Assembly (NCBI RefSeq): GCF_014643535.1
Contig: NZ_BMJQ01000001.1
Span: 434,001 to 498,000 of the forward strand
Reading direction: 5' to 3'
Source of the DNA: Aliidongia dinghuensis
Lineage (GTDB): Bacteria; Pseudomonadota; Alphaproteobacteria; ATCC43930; CGMCC-115725
Length of the DNA stretch: 64,000 nucleotides
Below the pieces are notes generated by a model. The model had not been told where the DNA came from, made no database searches, and saw only the letters and a program-made list of their open reading frames with translations. The translations under genes and the position numbers were made by a program. This document shows positions 25,069-33,247 of this stretch, in pieces. Each line of letters opens with the position of its first letter. The first letter of the stretch is position 1.

Positions 25069-26361
25069 TCAGGCGGCCGGCGCCGTCCGCTCGGGCCCGA
25101 GCCGGCGGCCGGCGATGAGCGCGGCCAGGCCGAGCACGGTCAGGCAGGCGGCCGGTACCAGCATCGGCAGGATCGTGCTCCTCGTCACATTGCCGACATA
25201 GGGCATGAGGTTCTGGCCCCAGAAGCCGCCGAGATTGCCGATCGAGTTGATCGCCGCGATGCTGGCCGCGGCGCGGGCGCCGGTGAAGAAGCGCGGTGGA
25301 ATCGACCAGAAGCAGGGATAGAGCAGCTGGATGCACGGCGCGCCCAGGACGAGGGCGGCGAAACGCAGCGAGTTCGACGGCAGCTGCGTGCTGGCGACGA
25401 AACAGGCGATGCCGCAGATGGCGATGACCGCGACCGCGTGCAGCATGGTCCGATCGCGCCTCAAGCGGCGCGGCAGCCAGGCGAGCATCAGCGCCGAGAA
25501 GCCCCACGGGATCATGTTGAGGAGACCGTTCGTGGTGGCGCTCACGCCGAAGCCCTTGACCACGGTCGGCAGCCAGTAGCTGACGCCGTAGAGCGAGGTC
25601 GACATCAGCATGTAGACGAGGGCGAAGCCCAGCACGCGCCAATCCCAGAGGGCGGCGAGCGGCCGGTCGGCATGCACAGAGGGCGATTTCTCGGCGGCGA
25701 TGCGCTGGGTGAGCCAGGTCCGCTCGGCCGGCGAGAGGAAGCTCGCTTCCATGGGCGTCGCCGGCAGGTACTTGAGGACGACGAATGTCAGCAGGATCGG
25801 CGGCGCGCCGGTCGCGAGGAATACCCATTGCCAGCCGGCGAAGCCGAAGAGGCCGTCGAGGTCGAGCAGCGGGCCGCCCAACATGGCGCCCAGCATGTTG
25901 CCAAGCGCGCTGCCGAGCGTGAACAGGCCCATGACGCGGGTCCGGTGCCGCTGCGGGAACCACAACGTCATGTAATAGAGAATGCCGGGATAGAGCCCGG
26001 CCTCGGCGATGCCGAGGAGCAGGCGCAGGATGTAGAACGCGGTCTGCGACGGCGCGAAGGCCAGGAGCACGGTGATGATGCCCCAGGTCAGCATGATGCG
26101 GGCGAGCCAGACCCGGGCACCGTATTTGTAGAGTGCCAGCGTGCTCGGGATCTCGAACACCAGATAGGCGATGAAGAACAGCGACGAGCCGAGCCCATAG
26201 GCGATTTCGGTCATGTGCAGGGCACCGACCATCTGCAGCTTGGCGAAGCCCACGTTCTGCCGGTCGACGAACGCGACCAGGAACAGGATGGTGAGCAGCG
26301 GCAAGAGCCGCCAGGTCACGCGCCCGATCAGGCGCTCTTCGTCGATCGTGTCCGGCTGCAA
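25069..26361 (-). CDS. MFS transporter, anion:cation symporter (ACS) type
   Basis: About 430 residues with 12 transmembrane helices in the inner membrane, of the phthalate/tartrate/glucarate permease group (ACS). Recognisable parts are the [14 protein letters not shown] loop after helix 1, the [22 protein letters not shown] helix-4 signature and the basic loop [11 protein letters not shown] at 26361 is taken as start because GGGGAG stands seven bases before it; another TTG lies 18 bases upstream. It is divergent from the oligopeptide-binding protein gene. Substrate is probably an organic acid. Confidence 0.9.
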   Translation of the reverse strand: MQPDTIDEERLIGRVTWRLLPLLTILFLVAFVDRQNVGFAKLQMVGALHMTEIAYGLGSSLFFIAYLVFEIPSTLALYKYGARVWLARIMLTWGIITVLLAFAPSQTAFYILRLLLGIAEAGLYPGILYYMTLWFPQRHRTRVMGLFTLGSALGNMLGAMLGGPLLDLDGLFGFAGWQWVFLATGAPPILLTFVVLKYLPATPMEASFLSPAERTWLTQRIAAEKSPSVHADRPLAALWDWRVLGFALVYMLMSTSLYGVSYWLPTVVKGFGVSATTNGLLNMIPWGFSALMLAWLPRRLRRDRTMLHAVAVIAICGIACFVASTQLPSNSLRFAALVLGAPCIQLLYPCFWSIPPRFFTGARAAASIAAINSIGNLGGFWGQNLMPYVGNVTRSTILPMLVPAACLTVLGLAALIAGRRLGPERTAPAA

Positions 26362-26515
26362 GGCGCTGCTCCCCAACAATGTCTTGTCGATGCGATGTGT
26401 CGTTGGCCGGTTTGCCGGCCGGCCTTTCCGGAATAAGGCCTCGATCCAGCCGTTGGCAACGAATTACCGCGCAGCTCATAGTGGTTTTGGCTTCGCGGGT
26501 TCGGAGATGGCCTCC

Positions 26516-28105
26516 ATGGTTTCCAGGCGCTGGTTCGCGGCCGTCGTCTTGCTGCTGGGCCTTGCGCTGAGGGCAGGCGCCGAGGCCGAGACCGTGCTCC
26601 GCCGCCCGGTGGCGGCCGAGCCCGAGACGCTCGACCCGCACAAGACGACGACGGCCGACGATTTCGCGATCGACCTCGACCTGTTCGAGCCGCTGGTCGG
26701 GCGCGACGCCGACCAGCATCTGGTGCCCGGTGCCGCCGCGAGCTGGGAGGTTTCGGCGGACGGGCTCACCTATACGTTCCATCTCAGGCCCGAGGGACGC
26801 TGGTCGAACGGCGATCCGGTGGTGGCCGAGGACTTCGTCTATGCGCTGCGCCGGCTGGTCGCCCCCGCGACCGGTGCCGCCGACATCGGCCCGATCGCCA
26901 GCATCGTGAATGCAACCGCGATCAATGCCGGCCGCCTTGCCGATCACGCCGCGCTGGGCGTGGACGCCGTCGACAACGAGACCTTGCGGATCCGGCTCGA
27001 GCGGCGCCAAGTCACGCTGCCGCTCTACATGAGCACGATCTACGGCATGCCGCTTCATCGCCACTCGATCGAATCCAGCGGTGACGCCTGGACGCGGCCC
27101 GGCAACCTCATCAGCAACGGCCCCTATCGGCTGGAGAGCTGGGTCCCGAACAGCGAGCTGGTGCTGACGCGCAATCCGGCGTTCCACAGCGACCGTCCGG
27201 CGGAGGTCGATCGGGTGCGCTATCTCGTGACCGACAATCTCGAGACCGGCCTCAAGCGCTATCTCGCGGGCGAGATGGACTGGGCGACCGTGCCGCCGGC
27301 CAAGGTAGCCTGGGCGCGCGCCGGCCGCGCCGACCTCAGGCGAGGCCGGGCGCTGGGGGTCGGGTTTTTGTTCTTCAACCTGAAGAAAGGGCCGTTCGCC
27401 GATCACCCGAAGCTGCGCGAGGCGCTGTCGCTCGCGATCGACCGAGAGACGATCGTCGACAAGGTGAACCTGCGCGGCGAGCCGCCGGCCTACGGCTGGG
27501 TGGCGCCGGTGATCCCGGGCTACGCGTCCGCGTCCTACGATTGGCGCGACCTGCCGATGCCGGCGCGGATCGCGCGGGCGCGGGCGCTGCTCGCCGAGGA
27601 GGGCTACGGCCCCGATCATCCGCTGCGCTTCACCGTCCGCTATCCGACCCGCGACGAGACGCGCAAGATGCTGCTTGCCATCGCCGGCATGTGGAAGACG
27701 GCGCTCGGCGTCGAGGCGACGCTCGCCAACCAGGAATGGCGGGTCTATGTCGCCGCGGTCGAGCAGTGGGATTTCGAGATGGGCTCGCTCGGCCGGGTGA
27801 GCGAGATCAAGGACCCGGGCGTGCTGCTCGAGCCGTTCATCAGCAGCGCCGGCGCCAACAGCGACACGGGCTATGTCAACCCGGCGTTCGATGCGCTGGT
27901 CTCGGCGGGCGAGCAGGCACCGGACGCGGCCCAGCGCTTCGCACTGCTGCACAAGGCCGAGGCCATGATGCTGGCCGACTATCCGGTGATGCCGGTCTCG
28001 TTCTACGTGCTGAACCGCCTGGTGACGCCGCGCATCCGCGACTGGCGCGACAACGTCGACAATCCGCAGTCGCGAAACATCCACATTGCGCCGGCGCAGC
28101 CGTAG
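26516..28105 (+). CDS. peptide/nickel-type ABC transporter substrate-binding protein (OppA-like)
   Basis: A 529-residue periplasmic solute-binding protein, SBP family 5. A signal peptide (MVSRRWFAAVVLLLGLALRAGAEA) is followed by the family start AEPETLDPHKTTTADDFAIDLDLFEPLV, the WSNGDPVVAEDFVYALRRL signature and YTFHLRPEGRW. ATG 26516 has GGAG nine bases before it; an ATG nine bases earlier is possible. No permease or ATPase genes are next to it, so it either feeds a distant Opp/Dpp system or has an orphan role. Typical ligands are oligopeptides. Confidence 0.9.
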   Translation: MVSRRWFAAVVLLLGLALRAGAEAETVLRRPVAAEPETLDPHKTTTADDFAIDLDLFEPLVGRDADQHLVPGAAASWEVSADGLTYTFHLRPEGRWSNGDPVVAEDFVYALRRLVAPATGAADIGPIASIVNATAINAGRLADHAALGVDAVDNETLRIRLERRQVTLPLYMSTIYGMPLHRHSIESSGDAWTRPGNLISNGPYRLESWVPNSELVLTRNPAFHSDRPAEVDRVRYLVTDNLETGLKRYLAGEMDWATVPPAKVAWARAGRADLRRGRALGVGFLFFNLKKGPFADHPKLREALSLAIDRETIVDKVNLRGEPPAYGWVAPVIPGYASASYDWRDLPMPARIARARALLAEEGYGPDHPLRFTVRYPTRDETRKMLLAIAGMWKTALGVEATLANQEWRVYVAAVEQWDFEMGSLGRVSEIKDPGVLLEPFISSAGANSDTGYVNPAFDALVSAGEQAPDAAQRFALLHKAEAMMLADYPVMPVSFYVLNRLVTPRIRDWRDNVDNPQSRNIHIAPAQP

Positions 28106-28978
28106 GCGCCCCGGACGATTGCAGCCGGTGCCCGTTTAGTTTTCCCGTCAGACCCCGGCTTCGCGTCCGCACCTCTACCGAAACCGGAATGCCAGCGAAC
28201 GCATGTTCAACAGGCCCTTGGGCTTCCGCCGTATCGCCACCCGATAAGGCCGCCTTGCAATCGGTTTTCAGGCGGCAGTCTGCATCGCCGCTACGGTCAG
28301 CTATTGGCTGATCAGTCCCAGCCGCAAACTGGCGTGAGAGGCCTGAGATGGAGGATGCCCGTCTGGACAGTCTCCGGTCGTGACCATGCGTCCTTAACGT
28401 ACCCTGGTATGCGGTGGCCGCGAACAAAGGCGAGTGCCTCCGCCCCTGCGGGCATAGCGAGAAGATGCTCGCACCGGCATACAAGCTATGTCGGGATATT
28501 AAGGCGGCCGGAAATCAGAATAAACGCGATGGATAATTCCATTCTAAGCGGAGCAAAGCATAACGACAAACTTATAATTATTTGGATTTCAGGCGATAAG
28601 GACAACGATATGTGATCGGCAATCCAATCTAAATTTGGTCAATGAAGTGCTCTTAAACGGCATTGCGCGGGATATGACAGCTCGGTTGAGGGGTTGTGAT
28701 TGCGGGAAGAGTGAAATAGAAGTAAAAAATATTTGGACTTGGCTCTCTTCGGCGTGTAAAATTTTTCTAAATGAAATTGATGCTGTCTTTCGACCTTGTG
28801 TCGGAAACGGTTTTGTGCGCCCGTTTCCAAGCAAAGACGCGTATCAATCCACAGATGCCCCAGGAAAAGAGACGTGCGTCTAAATAATAGGCCGCGCTCC
28901 TTTGCGTTCATCAAGCATCTTCAGTCGGGCCAGTCAATTCTGACTGCCTAAATTTACTCCGATAAGGGAGGGTGCCAG
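28106..28978. other. 873-bp intergenic stretch, AT-rich in its right half
   Basis: No convincing gene. GC content falls sharply after about 28480. Short open frames occur on both strands but lack ribosome sites and recognisable sequence. Two hairpins are visible: TCAGC/GCTGA at 28297-28311 and an 8-bp GGAAACGG/CCGTTTCC stem at 28803-28828. The composition change and the poor coding signal suggest degraded or recently inserted DNA next to the kelch-protein gene. Confidence 0.5.
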
Positions 28979-30484
28979 ATGCGAATCATGGCAATTGCGC
29001 TGCTCGGCGTGATCGCCGGGTTGGGCGCAGCCCGGGCGGACACCGTCACGTCAGGGACATGGCAACCGTTGAACCAGCAGCTTTGCGCTGCGGGGCAACC
29101 GTGCTTCGCGGCTTCCAGTCCGCTCCTGCTCACGGATGGCACCGTCATGGTGCAAGAGTACTGCAGCAGCCGTTGGTTCCGGCTGACCCCCGACATCGAC
29201 GGCAGCTATGTCAACGGAACCTGGTCCGAGCTTGGTTCGCTGCCGGCCGGATACGCTCCGCTCTATTACGCATCCGCCGTGCTGCCCGACGGTCGGGTCA
29301 TTATCAATGGCGGCGAATACAACGATACAGGGGCAGGCTGTAATCCGGTTTGGACGAACAAGGGCGCGCTTTACGATCCGACGACCGATAGCTGGGTCTC
29401 CGTGTTGCCTCCGGCGGGCTGGTCGACGATCGGAGATGCTCAAAGCGTCGTCCTCACCAGTGGGCTGTACATGCTGGCCAATTGCTGCACAACGCAGCAG
29501 GCGCTGCTCGATATCCCGACCATGACCTGGAGCGCGACGGGCAGCAACAAGGCCGACGTAAACGATGAGGAGGGGTGGACGCTGTTGCCGGATAGCAGCG
29601 TGCTGACGGTCGATACGAACAACTTGGGCGACGTCACTCACGCCGAAAGATACTTACCCGATTCCGGCGGGTGGATCAGTGCCGGCAGCACGATCGTCAA
29701 ATTGGACGATACGAATGCCAATGGCAGCGGATCGCGCGAAATGGGGCCGCAGGTGCTGCGTCCCGATGGCACCGTCTTCGCCATTGGGGCCACTGGATTC
29801 AGCGCCATTTATCGTCCGCCGGGCAATCTGAGCCACACGGGACGCTGGGAGCCAGGCCCGACTTTCCCGAACATCGCCGGGCAAGGGCAATTTGACGTCG
29901 CTGACGGTCCGGCCGCTCTCTTGCCCGACGGCAACGTGCTCGTCGCCGCGAGCCCGGGTGTGTTCAACAGCCCGACCCATTTTTTTGAGTTCGACGGAAC
30001 CAGCCTGACCCAGGTCTCGGAACCTCCAAGCGCACCCTTCGAGCCGTCCTTTGTCGGCCATCTACTCCTGCTGCCGACCGGGCAGGTGCTTTACACCGAT
30101 TTCTCGGGTGACGTTGAGATCTACACCCCCTCCGGCAGTCCCAAAGTCCCATGGCGCCCAACCATCGAGGAGGGCCCGCTCACGGTTGCCCATGGCCAGT
30201 CCTATAGGATCTACGGCAAGCTGTTCAACGGGCGCTCCCAGGGCAGTGCCTACGGAGATGACTACCAGGGTCCAACAAACTATCCGTTGGTGCGGATTAC
30301 CAACCTGACGACGGGGCATGTTTTCTATTGCCGGACGTTCAACCCCAGTTCCATCGGCGTTGGGAATGCCGGCCGCGTGTACACGAATTTCACGGTTCCC
30401 TCAAATATCGAGCTGGGCAGCAGCCGGATCGAAGTCGTCGCGAACGGCATCCCGTCGAGGCCCGTTGCTGCGACGGTTTTCTGA
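28979..30484 (+). CDS. secreted kelch/galactose oxidase-like beta-propeller protein
   Basis: A 501-residue exported protein with signal peptide (MRIMAIALLGVIAGLGAARA). Repeating units of the kelch type are visible: LLLTDGTVMVQEY, VLPDGRVIINGGEYND, GALYDPTTDSWVSV, LLPDSSVLTVDTNN, VLRPDGTVFAIGATG, LLPDGNVLVAAS and LLPTGQVLYTDF, giving a probable seven-blade propeller, then an immunoglobulin-like C-terminal domain (PLVRITNLTTGHVFYCRT) as in galactose oxidase-related DUF1929 proteins. The copper ligands were not confirmed, so oxidase activity is uncertain. GGGAGGGT precedes the ATG. Base composition is lower in GC than neighbouring genes, consistent with acquisition by transfer. Confidence 0.75.
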   Translation: MRIMAIALLGVIAGLGAARADTVTSGTWQPLNQQLCAAGQPCFAASSPLLLTDGTVMVQEYCSSRWFRLTPDIDGSYVNGTWSELGSLPAGYAPLYYASAVLPDGRVIINGGEYNDTGAGCNPVWTNKGALYDPTTDSWVSVLPPAGWSTIGDAQSVVLTSGLYMLANCCTTQQALLDIPTMTWSATGSNKADVNDEEGWTLLPDSSVLTVDTNNLGDVTHAERYLPDSGGWISAGSTIVKLDDTNANGSGSREMGPQVLRPDGTVFAIGATGFSAIYRPPGNLSHTGRWEPGPTFPNIAGQGQFDVADGPAALLPDGNVLVAASPGVFNSPTHFFEFDGTSLTQVSEPPSAPFEPSFVGHLLLLPTGQVLYTDFSGDVEIYTPSGSPKVPWRPTIEEGPLTVAHGQSYRIYGKLFNGRSQGSAYGDDYQGPTNYPLVRITNLTTGHVFYCRTFNPSSIGVGNAGRVYTNFTVPSNIELGSSRIEVVANGIPSRPVAATVF

Positions 30485-30568
30485 CAACGATCAGAGGCTG
30501 TAGCGCGTCCAGTGCCTGGCCACAGCGGCCAGTCTACCAGTGATGGTTTCTGTCGAACCTTGCTGTCT

Positions 30569-30603
30569 CCGCGGGTCGGATTTGGCAGCAATCTGACCCG
30601 CGG
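30569..30603. terminator. long hairpin downstream of the kelch gene
   Basis: CCGCGGGTC (30569-30577) pairs with GACCCGCGG (30595-30603), and the stem continues inward almost perfectly. It lies 85 bp after the kelch-protein stop, without a U-tract, so termination is possible but not certain. Confidence 0.45.
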
Positions 30604-30696
30604 ATCAACGTGACTGAAACACCAAAAGCCGAGGTGTTCCGCGGCTCGCGAGCTTTGTTGCAGCGTCGCTGCAAGATGCTGAACACGCCAATGAGA

Positions 30697-30726
30697 AAGG
30701 GGCCGGCGATTGTTCGCCAGCCCCTT
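30697..30726 (-). terminator. intrinsic terminator of tRNA-Val
   Basis: A 13-bp stem with one mismatch (AAGGGGCTGGCGA on the minus strand, loop of four) 28 bp beyond the 3' end of the tRNA gene, followed on the minus strand by a short T-rich tract. Orientation and distance fit termination of the tRNA transcript. Confidence 0.7.
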
Positions 30727-30754
30727 GGAAACTCTCGGCTTTCGCTCTTCGAGA

Positions 30755-30829
30755 TGGTGGGCGGTGCTGGGATCGAACCAGCGACCTCCACGATGTCAAC
30801 GTGATGCTCTACCGCTGAGCTAACCGCCC
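30755..30829 (-). tRNA. tRNA-Val (anticodon GAC)
   Basis: A 75-nt cloverleaf including encoded CCA. Acceptor arms GGGCGGT and ACCGCCC, D-arm GCTC/GAGC, anticodon stem TCACG/CGTGG with loop TTGACAT, and T-arm GCTGG-TTCGATC-CCAGC all pair. The anticodon GAC reads valine codons GTC and GTT. It stands alone and is followed by its own terminator. The AT-rich kelch region lies on its 3' side. Confidence 0.97.
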
Positions 30830-31042
30830 CATCTCGTGGCCCGGGCGCCGACGCCGCAAAGGCGCGTCACGTCCGAGGACGCGGTAGGTACTAGGTTTCC
30901 CCGGTCGATGCAAGAGGCTCTGCGCATGGGTACGCCGCATGGCCGGGGCGCATGGCGGACAGACCGCGCCGATGTCGCAGGATGGGCGCCGCCAGTGGGC
31001 GCCGATTGGCGCGGCGGCCGAATTTGCGCTACATCAGAAAGC

Positions 31043-31948
31043 ATGCACGGAACCGCGCCCGCGCCCCCGGCCGTCGCCGCCGTCCCACCGGTGGCGGTGC
31101 AGCCCTACGAGATCCTGCCGCCGACCGCCCCGCGGCGGGCACTGGTCGTGGCCTCGCCGCACAGCGGCGATCATTATCCGGATGAGTTCCTCGCCGCCTC
31201 GCGCCTCGACGCGCTGACGCTCCGGAAGTCGGAGGACTGCTTCGTCGACGAGATCTGTGCGGCGGCACCGTCGCTGGGCGCGCCGCTGCTGTGCGCGCTG
31301 TTCCCGCGCGCCTTCGTCGATTGCAATCGCGAGCCGTGGGAACTCGACCCGCAGATGTTCGAGGACGCGCTGCCCGATTTCGTCAATTGCCAGTCGCCGC
31401 GCGTCGCGGTCGGGCTCGGCACGATCGCGCGCCTGGTCGCCGACGGCGAAGCGATCTATCGCCGCAAGCTGCGCTTCGCCGAGGCGGCGACGCGGATCGA
31501 GAGCTGTTATCACCCGTATCACGCAGCCCTCGCCGGGCTCGTTGACGAGACCGTGGCCGAATTCGGCTGCTGCATCCTGGTCGACGCCCATTCGATGCCG
31601 TCGATCGGTGTCGGGCCCGGCGCGACGCGGACCCGGCGCCGCGTCGACATGGTGCTGGGCGACCGCATGGGCAGCGCGTGCCATCCACTGGTGATCGAGA
31701 TCGCGGAGCGGGTGCTGCGCGGCCGCGGCTACCAGGTGGTGCGCAACACGCCCTATGCCGGCGGCTTCACGACCCGCCACTACGGCCGGCCGGACGAGGG
31801 CCGCCACGCGCTCCAGATCGAGCTCAACCGCGCGCTCTACATGGACGAGCGCAGCCTGGCGCGGAAGCCGTTCCTGGCGACGCTGCGCGACGACATCGGC
31901 GCGGTATTTCAGGCGCTGGCCGCGATCGAGCCCGACGCGCTCACCTAG
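31043..31948 (+). CDS. N-formylglutamate amidohydrolase
   Basis: A 301-residue hydrolase of the HutG/FGase family, which releases formate from N-formylglutamate at the end of one histidine-degradation route. Features are VVASPHSGDHYP near residue 40 (metal-binding His), FVDCNREPWELDP, and VDAHSMPSIG with a further His, plus the C-terminal LQIELNRALYMDE (conserved Glu). The ATG at 31043 removes an Arg-rich open extension that runs back towards the tRNA gene. No other hut genes are near, so the true substrate could be another N-formyl or N-acyl amino acid. Confidence 0.88.
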   Translation: MHGTAPAPPAVAAVPPVAVQPYEILPPTAPRRALVVASPHSGDHYPDEFLAASRLDALTLRKSEDCFVDEICAAAPSLGAPLLCALFPRAFVDCNREPWELDPQMFEDALPDFVNCQSPRVAVGLGTIARLVADGEAIYRRKLRFAEAATRIESCYHPYHAALAGLVDETVAEFGCCILVDAHSMPSIGVGPGATRTRRRVDMVLGDRMGSACHPLVIEIAERVLRGRGYQVVRNTPYAGGFTTRHYGRPDEGRHALQIELNRALYMDERSLARKPFLATLRDDIGAVFQALAAIEPDALT

Positions 31949-31966
31949 CGAACAGAGGCATAAGGG

Positions 31967-32011
31967 TTGGACATTCGCCCAATGTCGTCGGATAATGGTT
32001 TCAAATGAAAC
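31967..32011 (+). promoter_or_regulatory. sigma-70 promoter with two palindromic operators for phhA
   Basis: A -35 box TTGGAC (31967-31972) and a -10 box GATAAT (31991-31996) are 18 bp apart. The spacer holds the inverted repeat GACATT/AATGTC, and GTTTCA/TGAAAC (31998-32011) forms a perfect palindrome across the expected transcription start. Control by a repressor binding at the start site is likely. Confidence 0.6.
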
Positions 32012-32029
32012 AATGATCGGAGGAGCGAC

Positions 32030-32872
32030 ATGACGAATGCCGTCGTCGCCCATCGCGAACCCTCGACCCGTGCGGACTTCACGATCGACCAGGGTTGGGA
32101 GAGCTACACGGGCGAGGAGCACGCGATCTGGCGCACCTTGTTCGAGCGGCAGGAAAAGATCCTCGTCGGCCGCGCATGCGACGAGTTCATGGCGGGCCTG
32201 ATTGGCCTCGGCGTCGCGGCCCATGGCATTCCCGACTTCCGGCGTCTCAACGACGTGCTGATGAAGGCGACCGGCTGGCAGATCGTCGCCGTGCCCGGGC
32301 TGGTGCCGGACGACATCTTCTTCGAGCACCTGGCCAACCGGCGCTTTCCGTCGACCTGCTTCATTCGCACGCGGGCACAGCTCGACTATCTGCAGGAACC
32401 GGACATCTTTCACGACATCTACGGCCACGTGCCGTTGCTGATGAACCCGGTGTTCGCCGACTACATGGCGGCCTACGGCAGGGGTGGCGTGAAGGCGCTG
32501 CGGCTGGGCGCGCTGCACAATCTGGCGCGGCTCTACTGGTACACGGTCGAGTTCGGCCTGATCGCGACGCCGGCCGGCATGCGCATCTACGGATCCGGCA
32601 TCCTGTCGTCCAAGGGCGAATCGATCTTCTCGCTCGACGATCCGGCGCCCAATCGGATCGCGTTCGACCTGCTGCGGGTGATGCAGACGAAGTACCGGAT
32701 CGACGACTATCAGGAGACCTATTTCGTCATCGACAGTTTCGAGCAGCTGTTCGAGGCGACGCGGCCGGACTTCGCGCCCTATTACCGGGAGCTGGCCCAA
32801 CGGACGGACCTCGTGCCGGGCACGGTGCTGCCAAGCGACCGGGTCTTGCACCGCGGCCAAGGGCGTCCCTAA
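32030..32872 (+). CDS. phhA: phenylalanine 4-monooxygenase
   Basis: A 280-residue non-heme iron, tetrahydrobiopterin-dependent hydroxylase that turns L-phenylalanine into L-tyrosine, the first step of phenylalanine breakdown. The iron ligands are in place: His128 and His133 (IFHDIYGHVPLL) and Glu174 (YWYTVEFGL). Length fits the bacterial catalytic-domain-only form. GGAGGAG precedes the ATG. No pterin carbinolamine dehydratase (phhB) or homogentisate genes are adjacent. Its promoter region carries two palindromes, so expression is probably switched by an amino-acid-responsive regulator encoded elsewhere. Confidence 0.95.
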   Translation: MTNAVVAHREPSTRADFTIDQGWESYTGEEHAIWRTLFERQEKILVGRACDEFMAGLIGLGVAAHGIPDFRRLNDVLMKATGWQIVAVPGLVPDDIFFEHLANRRFPSTCFIRTRAQLDYLQEPDIFHDIYGHVPLLMNPVFADYMAAYGRGGVKALRLGALHNLARLYWYTVEFGLIATPAGMRIYGSGILSSKGESIFSLDDPAPNRIAFDLLRVMQTKYRIDDYQETYFVIDSFEQLFEATRPDFAPYYRELAQRTDLVPGTVLPSDRVLHRGQGRP

Positions 32873-32880
32873 GCTTGGTC

Positions 32881-32913
32881 AAAAAAAAGCGGGCCGCGAT
32901 TGCTCACGGCCCG
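32881..32913. terminator. hairpin terminator after phhA
   Basis: A run of eight A followed by CGGGCCG (32890-32896), a 10-base loop and CGGCCCG (32907-32913). It lies directly after the phhA stop. The A-run on the left would give a U-tract on the opposite strand, so it could stop transcripts from both sides. Confidence 0.6.
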
Positions 32914-33247
32914 AGTTTAGGGAGGAAACGCCTAAGAAGACGTACGGCAGATCCGTCGAAGACGACTCATGCCGCACTGCAAAATATGCCCCCGGTCCTT
33001 TGCGAAATCAACAACGATTTTTGCATACGCGAAAACATCGTACGAATGGCCGGGCCGGGGATTTTCGCTAAAACTGGCGGAAACCCTGAAGATTCGGCGA
33101 TATTTCCCGCGGATTGCGTTTTTTGCAACGCAATATGAAAGTGCCGGCGATGGCAGCGAGGCGTTGATTCCGCTGGTCAACCGGCCGGGCGGTGCCTTTT
33201 ATAGGGGACGAGCCGTTCCTGCCCCGGGCACCTCCTTGCGAATCTTC
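32914..33247. other. 334-bp leader region before the MFS gene
   Basis: With the terminator this is a 375-bp gap. The sequence between 32970 and 33140 is AT-richer and holds several GCGAAA/TTTCGC-type words. The clearest element is a perfect palindrome at 33113-33134. The reading frame of the MFS protein stays open through it but shows no conserved sequence, so it is taken as non-coding. Confidence 0.45.
33113..33134. promoter_or_regulatory. palindrome upstream of MFS transporter gene
   Basis: ATTGCGTT and AACGCAAT are perfect 8-bp arms around TTTTGC, 113 bp upstream of the MFS start, in an AT-rich patch. An operator or a short attenuator hairpin are both possible. Confidence 0.45.

Noticed and set aside
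28304..28615. 103-codon rightward frame in the AT-rich region
   Set aside because: No ribosome site, no known sequence, and low complexity; not enough to call a gene.
28635..28914. Overlapping small frames on both strands (82 and 91 codons)
   Set aside because: AT-rich DNA gives few stops by chance in such short spans; no family or start signal seen.
30610..30804. Rightward frame ending GGAGIEPATSTMST
   Set aside because: That peptide is the well-known artefact of translating a tRNA gene backwards; it overlaps tRNA-Val.
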